The notes beneath the pieces were generated by a model. It was not told the DNA's origin. It saw nothing but the letters and a program-made list of their open reading frames with translations, and made no database searches. This document shows, piece after piece, positions 15,471 through 22,581 of a stretch of DNA of 32,067 bases (position 1 is the stretch's first letter; every line of letters begins with the position of its first letter). The position numbers were made by a program, and so were the translations under genes. The stretch is from Bacteroidales bacterium (GTDB taxonomy: Bacteria; Bacteroidota; Bacteroidia; Bacteroidales; FEN-979): NCBI GenBank assembly GCA_025355465.1, contig JANXZO010000041.1:1-32067 (forward strand), in the 5' to 3' direction.

Positions 15471-16211
15471 TTATAAATGAAACCCGATCGAGACCGAATA
15501 TCTGAACCCCGGACTTAATTGAATCTTTGTTCCTGTATGCCGCAATGTTTCACCGCTGAACAAAGTACCGATCAGCGGATATCGGCTTATCATTCAAGGC
15601 TTTCTGCATAGGTGCTTAAGGAGGGTCCGAAAAGAACCAGATCGACGGAGAGGCGTTTCCAGAAGATAAATTGATATCCAAGCGTGATACCTGCATTTAT
15701 AACGTTTAGGTCGCCCTTTATGGATGCCCCCTGATCAACGGTTGTGCGGAGGATGTTAATGCCGTTTTTAAAATGAAACCCATAATAGGAGAGATAGGGA
15801 GCAAGATATACACCATCCGGAGCAGGTCGCCGGTTCCGCTTACCCAGATAAAATCTGTATTCCGTACTCACATTAATTCCCCATTTCTGCCGGCTGGTGA
15901 GCGAAACCAGGTTGGCAATTGTGTCGGCGAACAGCGCGGGAAATTCAAGGTATCCGATTTGTACCGCAATTGATTGATTGTTCTTAATAAGACGCTCATA
16001 GCTGATTGTAACATTCCGTACACTGCTCCAGCATCATTGGTGTAGGATTGAACTTGATGACATTCCGGTGGATGGGTACAGGGTATTCAGATTTTTCCCG
16101 TGCTGGTTTTATCCCCGCCTGGGCCAGGTTTGCTGAGTCTGTTTTTTGCTGACTAACAACCGGTTTGGACAGCCCCAGTGCTAAAGCAATGATAAGGAAA
16201 AGGATTCTCAT
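15471..16211 (-). pseudogene. DUF3575-like outer-membrane barrel gene with two compensating frameshifts
   Basis: The N-terminus (frame from ATG 16211) has a signal peptide ending VVSQQ and the strand HRNVIKFNPTPMM. At about 16029-16031 the frame breaks: it stops 8 codons later, while the family-like sequence continues in the next frame as WSSVRNVTISYERLIKNN, IAVQIGYLEFPALF, QKWGINVSTEYRFYLGKRNR, VYLAPYLSYYGFHF, NAGITLGYQFIFWKRLSVDL. That frame stops at 15590. The original frame then resumes with SRYPLIGTLFSGET and a typical closing strand FRYSVSIGFHL, ending at a TAA at 15471. The two shifts cancel: the span is exactly 247 codons. Either the gene is decayed, the assembly has two errors, or the changes are real and tolerated. 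It is the last gene of an operon with the 16233 gene, 21 bp upstream. Confidence 0.8.
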
Positions 16212-16232
16212 TTACAGATTGTTATTGGTTGG

Positions 16233-18560
16233 TTAACGACGACCACCCCGGGGCATTCCACCACCTTCCCGATTTTGCATTCCACTCATGCCTCCACCGC
16301 TCCGCTGAAAATTACCCCTGTTCATGTTTTGCTGACTGGCACGATCTCGGTCCATATTCTGACGGTCCATGTTCTGCTGGTCGAAACTGCCGGATTCGCG
16401 TGCTGGCTGGGATGATCTTGCCCCCGAAGGTTGACCCGGAGCTGAATTTCTGTCGGCCTGCTGCCAACTCCTGCCATCATTTTGTTCCCAGTTATTGCCG
16501 TTTCTCCGATAGACCTCGCCGTTATTCCCGGTGAACACATTGTTCTTCGTATTTTCAGCCCGTGGGGCTCGTTGCATTCCGTCTGATGGCTGGCGATTGC
16601 CAGAACCCTGCCGGTCAATAGGCTGTGTAGCTGCCTGACGGTTATGGGCGGTAGTTCCCGATTGAACCCCGGTTCGATGGTTGTTGTACAGGTTGTTCTG
16701 GTTAACGTTGTTCCTGTTATAGGTATTTACATTGATGGTTGTATTTCTTGCATAAACAGCTCCTCCGCCGTAATAATGGTTGTAGGGCGTGGCGAAAGGC
16801 GGCCGGTACATTGGAGGGCCCCACCATCCTCCATGGTACATCGGCGCTCCAACACCAACATGAATAAATCCGGCGGAAAATCCAAATCCCATGTTCCAAC
16901 CCGTCCAGGGATTATAATTCATGCTGAAACCCCAGGTAACAGGTCGCGGGTAATAGTATGCCCCATACCAGCAGGGGTATTGGTAACCGGTGCCGTAAAC
17001 AATGGTTGGACCATTCACATAGCAGCCAACATAGCCAGGCAGATAACCCATATAAACCACCGAAGGCTGAACATCATAAATATAAACGTACTTTACGTTG
17101 TATGCAGGATTGTCAGGAGGAATTTTCTGAATGTCGGCAGGGATCGCGGTTGCCACAACCCATGGACCGGTAGGGGAATTCCCGATAAACCAGACCGCAT
17201 TTTCACAAACATAATAGACTGAGGCTGACATGATCACTGAACTACTTGTGTTGACACCCCGGTAAAGCAGTGTGCCTTTAATCTGTTCAAATTTCGGATC
17301 TCCGTCGTATGTAACGGTGCAGGTTGCTGTATTGCGGTCAACTGCAGCAGTTTGAGGAATTTGAGAATCCATAATCGCCTCCTTGGCGGCCGTGGTTCCG
17401 GCAACGGAAGCCAGTACAATATCGTTGACCGTGCCTTCGGGGATCCTATAAAAATCCGGAGGAAGATTCTCAGAGGCTGTGTAGTTCCAGGGACCTTTCA
17501 GATTTTTAGAAGTATACCATCGGCCGGAAATGAGGATGTAATACTGCTGCTGGTCGATGGCCATAAAAATTTTGTTGTCTGTGTTTGTCATATACAACAA
17601 CTGGGTTTCCTGTATCGGAGCAAAATCAGGTTCCCCGGTTGATTGTAGAAGTTCGGCAGGTTTGGTCCGGACGATAATATCAGGAATTGCAAGGGGAGAT
17701 TCCTTTACGGCTGTTGTTCCGGATGCTGACGGATCCGCATTGGCAGGTTTCATGTTCTCCTGCATTTTCATTATGTCATCTGGTGGTTCTTTAATGTTTC
17801 TCCATGGAGCGTTCACAACATCTGCAGAGGTAAACCAAAAGTCTCCTCCGTAAAGAAAATATTGTTTGCTCTTGTTATCCTGCACGACAAAATAGGGGGT
17901 ATTGATCGCTTTTTGAACGTCGGTGTTTTCAACAGGTTTAAAAACAGGATTTCCATCAAATAGGAGAAGAACGCCTGGTTTGTCCATGAAGATGATTTCA
18001 GGAGGCGTATTGTCGAAGTTTTGAGCTTGCTTAATAATGGCAGAGTTTGCTTTCAGGGTCGCCGTGAGATCGCTCAATGAACCTGAAATCTCCCACTTTG
18101 GAATTTCCGTTTCCAGCAGCGATTTGAACTGTCCGATCTTATCCTCCGGAATGGAGTCCTGGTTAGGAAACCTGACGTTTGTAATGGTAACAGCCACGAG
18201 AGTGATCTCACCAGTTTGGCGGTCGGTATTGAGTGTTGCAGAAGCCCAAACAGCGCCGAAAACCGGTTGGTCCTGTTGTGTGGTTATCGAAACAGCTGCC
18301 CTTGCATACAACCTGATGCCAACAAGAGAATCAGGCTGTGGCTGATAAACCAGGATGCGTGCGCCGTTGGAGTTAATCTCTTTGGGCCAGTTGGATACCA
18401 TTTGTGGAGAGAGACCTGATTTGTCCGATTTTCCCGATTTTCCCGAAGTTTGACAAAATCCCTTCACAAACGTTCCCCCGACAAGGATTATCATTAGGGT
18501 TTTCATTAATAAATGGGTCAATGTTTTCATCATAAAGGCTTTACGTATAAAACCTACCAT
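16233..18560 (-). CDS. Exported triple-repeat carbohydrate-binding (CBM5/12-like) protein
   Basis: 775 residues from ATG 18560, which overlaps the upstream gene by 7 bp; ATGs at 18533 or 18530 would start closer to the signal peptide (hydrophobic MKTLMIILVGGTFVKGFCQ). Three related units of about 60 residues lie near 195-255, 301-361 and 413-471. Each ends with a Trp-rich motif: FWFTSADVVNAPW, RWYTSKNLKGPW, VWFIGNSPTGPW. These resemble the short WY..GPW pattern of chitin-binding family V/XII modules. A Tyr/Trp/Gly-rich segment follows (505-605), then a low-complexity Asn/Gln/Arg/Gly tail ending RGGRR. The role is unknown; surface glycan binding is inferred. The gene sits between two barrel genes in one operon. 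Confidence 0.7.
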   Translation of the reverse strand: MVGFIRKAFMMKTLTHLLMKTLMIILVGGTFVKGFCQTSGKSGKSDKSGLSPQMVSNWPKEINSNGARILVYQPQPDSLVGIRLYARAAVSITTQQDQPVFGAVWASATLNTDRQTGEITLVAVTITNVRFPNQDSIPEDKIGQFKSLLETEIPKWEISGSLSDLTATLKANSAIIKQAQNFDNTPPEIIFMDKPGVLLLFDGNPVFKPVENTDVQKAINTPYFVVQDNKSKQYFLYGGDFWFTSADVVNAPWRNIKEPPDDIMKMQENMKPANADPSASGTTAVKESPLAIPDIIVRTKPAELLQSTGEPDFAPIQETQLLYMTNTDNKIFMAIDQQQYYILISGRWYTSKNLKGPWNYTASENLPPDFYRIPEGTVNDIVLASVAGTTAAKEAIMDSQIPQTAAVDRNTATCTVTYDGDPKFEQIKGTLLYRGVNTSSSVIMSASVYYVCENAVWFIGNSPTGPWVVATAIPADIQKIPPDNPAYNVKYVYIYDVQPSVVYMGYLPGYVGCYVNGPTIVYGTGYQYPCWYGAYYYPRPVTWGFSMNYNPWTGWNMGFGFSAGFIHVGVGAPMYHGGWWGPPMYRPPFATPYNHYYGGGAVYARNTTINVNTYNRNNVNQNNLYNNHRTGVQSGTTAHNRQAATQPIDRQGSGNRQPSDGMQRAPRAENTKNNVFTGNNGEVYRRNGNNWEQNDGRSWQQADRNSAPGQPSGARSSQPARESGSFDQQNMDRQNMDRDRASQQNMNRGNFQRSGGGMSGMQNREGGGMPRGGRR

Positions 18561-19171
18561 ACACGTCCAAGCCGGAACACCAAACCACCGGTGAAACCAA
18601 ACTGTACCATGGTCGAATACAGCGACACACCGGTTGAAGGGCCGCCACCGCCAAAGTACATGGTGAAGCCGGCTCCCTGAATGGGCAGGTACATCTGAGC
18701 CTGGAGTTTTATTCCAACACGTTTGGAGAAGTAAATTTTAGCACCTCCGTTTATTCCTGCAGAGAAAAACCAGGCATCATTAAACTGGCCTTCTTTCGGA
18801 TAAAACAATACGGTACCGATATTCATCCCAAAGTAGGGTGAAACAACAGGATTAACACGAAAATTTTTGGTAAAGCCGATCTGCATATAATTCACGCTGA
18901 CAGGCGATTCCAGTAAGCTGAAATTATACCCGCTGAATTGTGCTTTGGTATCCGAGCGGTTGTAAATAATATCCACGTCTACAGCACGGCTGATTCCTAC
19001 ACTGATTTGCCCTCCGTATTGTGCATTACCGGCAATGTATACACTCCCTCCGTTGCCGTTCCAAGTACTTCCGAATACATACCCGCCAAATGGTGTGATT
19101 TCAACTGTCTGTGTTTTAGCCATGAAAGGCAGCATCAGGACGACTGCCATCACAATGATTAGCTTCTTCAT
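18554..19171 (-). CDS. Hypothetical outer-membrane beta-barrel protein
   Basis: 205 residues with signal peptide MKKLIIVMAVVLMLPFMAKT. The mature protein is a glycine-rich barrel: VEITPFGGYVFGSTWNGNGG, YGGQISVGISRAVDVDIIYN, VNYMQIGFTKNFRVNPVVSP, YFGMNIGTVLFYPKEGQFND, INGGAKIYFSKRVGIKLQAQ and the closing GFTGGLVFRLGRVW. It resembles general OmpW/Opacity-like eight-stranded barrels, but the family is not certain. It leads a minus-strand operon with the 775-residue repeat protein (7-bp overlap) and the broken DUF3575 gene. A promoter box lies 32 bp upstream. Confidence 0.75.
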   Translation of the reverse strand: MKKLIIVMAVVLMLPFMAKTQTVEITPFGGYVFGSTWNGNGGSVYIAGNAQYGGQISVGISRAVDVDIIYNRSDTKAQFSGYNFSLLESPVSVNYMQIGFTKNFRVNPVVSPYFGMNIGTVLFYPKEGQFNDAWFFSAGINGGAKIYFSKRVGIKLQAQMYLPIQGAGFTMYFGGGGPSTGVSLYSTMVQFGFTGGLVFRLGRVW

Positions 19172-19203
19172 AATAGGTTTTTTAAGTTGTTACCAGTTTG
19201 ATG

Positions 19204-19211
19204 CAAATATA
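19204..19211 (-). promoter_or_regulatory. -7 box for the 19171 operon
   Basis: On the minus strand this reads TATATTTG, an exact TAnnTTTG match, 32 bp before the ATG at 19171. A TTG at the usual -33 spacing is not obvious. Confidence 0.5.
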
Positions 19212-19273
19212 ATATTATTGAACACAATGCAGACACGCTGAATCCGGAATAGGTAAGGAATCAGGAGTGCCCG

Positions 19274-20692
19274 CTATGAAACCGTGTGTATTTTAATAAA
19301 GTTCGTACCGCCGGGATGATTGGCAGGAATTCCTCCTAAAATAAGGATTTTATCACCTGTCGTTGCAATGTTTCTGGAGGTCAGAATTTTTTCCGATAGC
19401 CTGGTAATATCTTCGTATGTGACATAGTTGTCTGTCACCAAAATCGGTTTGATACCCCAGATTAGATTAATGCCATGGTAAACCACAAGATTGTTGGTTA
19501 ATGCGTAAATTGGTGCCTTGGGTCGACCGGCCGCGGCATACCTCGCACTTCGTCCGCTGGTGGTAAACACCAAAATGCATTTTACATCCACGATTTTTTC
19601 GATATGGTTCGCCGCCTCACTTAAGGCCATAATCTCAGAATGTCCGGCCGGAGGATAAGTTTTAAATTCTATATTGCTTTCAACTTCTACCGCTATTCTG
19701 GCCATCATCTCAACCGCTTTTACAGGATAATCGCCAACGGCAGATTCGCCGGAGAGCATGGTGCAGTCTGTGCCATCCACGATTGCATTGGCAACATCAT
19801 TGGCTTCAGCCCGCGTGGGCCGGGGATCGTGGATCATGCTTTCAAGCATCTGTGTGGCCGTAATCACGGGTAGTCCACGCCGGTTGCATTGTTCGATGAT
19901 GTGTTTCTGAATCATTGGGACCTTTTCAGGAAACATCTCCACGCCAAGATCACCGCGTGCTACCATGATCCCCTGCACTTCGTCGAGGATCTCAGGCAGA
20001 TTTTTTACAGCCTGAGGTTTTTCAATCTTCGCAATCACCGGTTTTTCATATCCCATCGCACGGATAAATCGTTTTAGCTCTTTTACATCGTCCGCACATC
20101 TTACAAAACTGAGTGAAACCCAATCAATCTCATGTTTTAGTCCGAATTCAAGATCCTGCCTGTCCTTCTCTGTAAGTGATGGCAGTGTTAACTTCAGGTC
20201 CGGAAAATTTACTCCTTTCCGACTTGTCAGGATGCCTCCGTCGATTACCTTGCAAATCAGTGAGCTGGATTTAATTGCAGTGACTTCAAGTTGAAAAAGC
20301 CCATCAGCAAGGAGGATTGCAGTTCCTGGTTTTGCCTCATCAGCAGCATGCGGATAGTCGATCGGAAAGGTGTTCGGTTCACCCTTGAATTCCTTTTCAG
20401 GTACAATTGCAATTGTTGCTCCCGGCTCCAAAATTATCTCTCCGCCAGGCAATTGTCCGACCCGGATCTTGGGACCCTGTAGGTCCTGCATCAATGTAAT
20501 GGGAGTGGAGAGTTCTTCTGAAATCTGTCGAATTACGGCAATTGTTTTTGCATGATCTTCGTAACTTCCATGAGAAAAATTTAACCTTGCAACATCCATT
20601 CCAGCCTTGATAAGTTGGCTGATCATCTCTGGTGAACTGCTTGCTGGACCAATGGTTGCCACAATTTTGGTACGTCTGAAATAGTTGCTCAT
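19274..20692 (-). CDS. pyk: Pyruvate kinase
   Basis: 472 residues from ATG 20692. A longer in-frame reading to 20866 would add low-complexity Asn-rich residues not found in the family, and would read through the divergent promoter region, so it was rejected. The enzyme transfers phosphate from phosphoenolpyruvate to ADP in glycolysis. All signatures are present: RRTKIVATIGPASS, the active-site Arg36 with Asn38 and Ser40 in ARLNFSHG, VIAKIEKPQAVKNL (catalytic Lys region), VARGDLGVE, ITATQMLESM, PTRAEANDVANAIVDGTDC and LSGESAVGDYPVKAV, then the C-terminal regulatory domain (TTSGRSARYAAAGRPKAPIY). It stands alone, divergent from the glycosyltransferase group. Confidence 0.97.
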   Translation of the reverse strand: MSNYFRRTKIVATIGPASSSPEMISQLIKAGMDVARLNFSHGSYEDHAKTIAVIRQISEELSTPITLMQDLQGPKIRVGQLPGGEIILEPGATIAIVPEKEFKGEPNTFPIDYPHAADEAKPGTAILLADGLFQLEVTAIKSSSLICKVIDGGILTSRKGVNFPDLKLTLPSLTEKDRQDLEFGLKHEIDWVSLSFVRCADDVKELKRFIRAMGYEKPVIAKIEKPQAVKNLPEILDEVQGIMVARGDLGVEMFPEKVPMIQKHIIEQCNRRGLPVITATQMLESMIHDPRPTRAEANDVANAIVDGTDCTMLSGESAVGDYPVKAVEMMARIAVEVESNIEFKTYPPAGHSEIMALSEAANHIEKIVDVKCILVFTTSGRSARYAAAGRPKAPIYALTNNLVVYHGINLIWGIKPILVTDNYVTYEDITRLSEKILTSRNIATTGDKILILGGIPANHPGGTNFIKIHTVS

Positions 20693-20752
20693 GATACGGG
20701 ATTTAAAAACGAAGATACACATTCCTATTGGTTTCGTTAAGCGGGAATTTGT

Positions 20753-20760
20753 TATTTTTG
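20753..20760 (+). promoter_or_regulatory. -7 box for the glycosyltransferase group
   Basis: TATTTTTG matches TAnnTTTG, with TTG at 20728-20730 (22-bp spacer). The ATG at 20786 follows 25 bp downstream. Confidence 0.55.
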
Positions 20761-20785
20761 ATGTGTTTATTCCTGAAGTTTTTTC

Positions 20786-22567
20786 ATGAAAGTTACATAT
20801 CCCGCCTCTGTTGTTGCCTTTGTTATTGTAGCGTGCGGTATTATTGTTATTGCTGCTTTTAACCATCCGGTCCGCAACCCGGTTGGAAGCAACTATTTAA
20901 TAAGCAATTACAGCGGAAATTATCTGTATTTGCCTGCCTGCCTCCTTTACAATGATTCTGCACATCGCTCTTTTGAATTCCTGGAACCGTGGCAAAAAAT
21001 GGGTTTTTCAATCGGAGGGTTCTATGCAGCGGGTCAACGTATTTCAGATGGCTACGTGATAAAGGATATTCCCGGAATGGCTATACTCTGGCTGCCATTT
21101 TTTTTGTCCGGACATGCACTTGCATGGGTGTTTGACTTTCCCGGAGATGGATTTTCTGTTCCATACCAGGTGGCAATTTTTATTGGGGGGGTGTTCTATG
21201 TTCTGGCAGGAATGTGGTTTCTCAGACGCATCCTGGTTTCTTTGCTTGGAGACCCTGTTGCAGCCATAACCCTGATAGCCTTATTTTTAACAACGGGCCT
21301 TTTCTGGACCTCCTGCTTTCAAAGTTGGAGACCTGAAGGAATGCTGTTCTTCACAGTCAGTCTTGGCATTTGGGCATCGTTGAAATTCGATAAAGATCAC
21401 AAATTGTATTATGCTCTGCTCTCGGGAATGGCCATCGGAATCTCTTGTCTGATAAAACCGCTGGCGTTGATCCTTATCTTCGTCCCGCTGTTGCTGAATA
21501 TCCTTGATAAGTCCTCATGGAAGCTGAAAATTTCAAATATTTTGATCCACAGGTGGAAAATTCTGGCTGCCACATTATGTTTTCTGATGCCAGTGGTGGC
21601 GCCTTTTTTTTATTGGAAAGCCACAACCGGAAATTATTTATTTGATCCCTGGGGCTTTGTTGACAATGTTAAATTACTAGGTCAGTACCTCCCGGATCTC
21701 TTTCTTTCCGGAGAAAACGGGCTACTGGCTTATTCCCCGGTACTCGTTTTGATCCTACCTGGTTACTATTTTCTTTCAAAGGTGAAACCTGAGCTCTTTT
21801 ATGCTTTTTTTATGCCGGTTGTTCTTTTGATTTTACTTGCCGGAAGCCTGCCCCCCAAATGGTACACGGGCGGACCGGGACGCTATGATCTCACTGGATT
21901 CTTGCCACTTGCCGCTGTGCCGCTGGGTTATTTTTTCAGCTGGATTTATTCAACCGGGTGGTATTTTAAGGCTATTGGAGCCGCGGCAATCGTCTTTCTC
22001 TCCATCGTAAATGTTTCTAAAACATTTTCGTTTACAATTCAAGCTCACCTTCCGGCCAGGCCCTTCGTTCGCTCTTTGTCAGATATACAGGGTTATTCTT
22101 CCAGGTCAATCTGTTATTATGGTTTTGAAGACGGATGTGAACCTCCGCAATGTCAGTCAGGTGATTTTCACCATACCGGTAAGAAATCATTCAAACTAAC
22201 GGCAGAACAGCAGTATTCGCAGGGATTGACACGAAAATTCGGAGAGATTCCATGCCGTGATTCTTCGAAAGTACGGATAACGGCATATGTTTATTTTGGT
22301 TGTGCTCCACATAACCTAAAGGTAAACCTCGTAATGTCGTGTATTCATAACGGGCAGGGGTATCAGTACAAAGCCATCCGTTTAACCAAAGAATCGGTGG
22401 TTCCAAACAAATGGAATTATATCAGCTATGTTTATTGGTTGCCAGCTGACCGTCAGCCGGAAGACTTTATTCAGGTCTATTTCTGGAATACCGGAGGTGG
22501 AAATTTATATATAGACGACTTTAAAGTTGACCTCCTAACACCGGTCGCTAACGTACGTAAAGAATAA
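20786..22567 (+). CDS. Polytopic GT-C-like glycosyltransferase with C-terminal jelly-roll-like domain
   Basis: 593 residues. About 10-11 transmembrane helices span 8-430. Features shared with the next gene are NYLYLPACLLYN (first loop), GENGLLAYSPVLVLILPG, and WYTGGPGRYDLTGFLPLAAV before a late helix. This is the layout of GT-C/GT39-like membrane enzymes that use lipid-phosphate sugars. The first loop has Asn-Tyr (SNYSGNY) where the paralogue has an acidic residue (SDKAGYY), so activity of this copy is uncertain. Residues about 445-593 form a soluble domain (YYGFEDGCEPP, SFKLTAEQQYSQ, VYFWNTGGGNLYIDDFKVDL) resembling a carbohydrate-binding beta-sandwich, probably periplasmic. The substrate is unknown. 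The next gene starts 14 bp later. Confidence 0.7.
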   Translation: MKVTYPASVVAFVIVACGIIVIAAFNHPVRNPVGSNYLISNYSGNYLYLPACLLYNDSAHRSFEFLEPWQKMGFSIGGFYAAGQRISDGYVIKDIPGMAILWLPFFLSGHALAWVFDFPGDGFSVPYQVAIFIGGVFYVLAGMWFLRRILVSLLGDPVAAITLIALFLTTGLFWTSCFQSWRPEGMLFFTVSLGIWASLKFDKDHKLYYALLSGMAIGISCLIKPLALILIFVPLLLNILDKSSWKLKISNILIHRWKILAATLCFLMPVVAPFFYWKATTGNYLFDPWGFVDNVKLLGQYLPDLFLSGENGLLAYSPVLVLILPGYYFLSKVKPELFYAFFMPVVLLILLAGSLPPKWYTGGPGRYDLTGFLPLAAVPLGYFFSWIYSTGWYFKAIGAAAIVFLSIVNVSKTFSFTIQAHLPARPFVRSLSDIQGYSSRSICYYGFEDGCEPPQCQSGDFHHTGKKSFKLTAEQQYSQGLTRKFGEIPCRDSSKVRITAYVYFGCAPHNLKVNLVMSCIHNGQGYQYKAIRLTKESVVPNKWNYISYVYWLPADRQPEDFIQVYFWNTGGGNLYIDDFKVDLLTPVANVRKE

Positions 22568-22581
22568 AAGGATTTTGTACA

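Noticed and set aside
15590-15871. A separate 93-residue gene starting at GTG 15871
   Set aside because: The same frame stays open and family-like upstream to about 16030, so the GTG is an internal valine codon.
16020-16040. Programmed ribosomal frameshifting in the DUF3575 gene
   Set aside because: No slippery heptamer or stop-linked shift site such as CUUUGA was seen at either break, and two shifts in opposite directions would be needed.
15996-16211. A separate 71-residue small secreted protein
   Set aside because: Its end, after PTPMML, is where the DUF3575-like barrel sequence continues in the next frame, so it is the broken N-terminus of that gene.
20693-20866. N-terminal extension of pyruvate kinase to 20866
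   Set aside because: The added residues are low-complexity Asn-rich and unlike the family; the true family start is at ATG 20692, and the extension would cover the divergent promoter.
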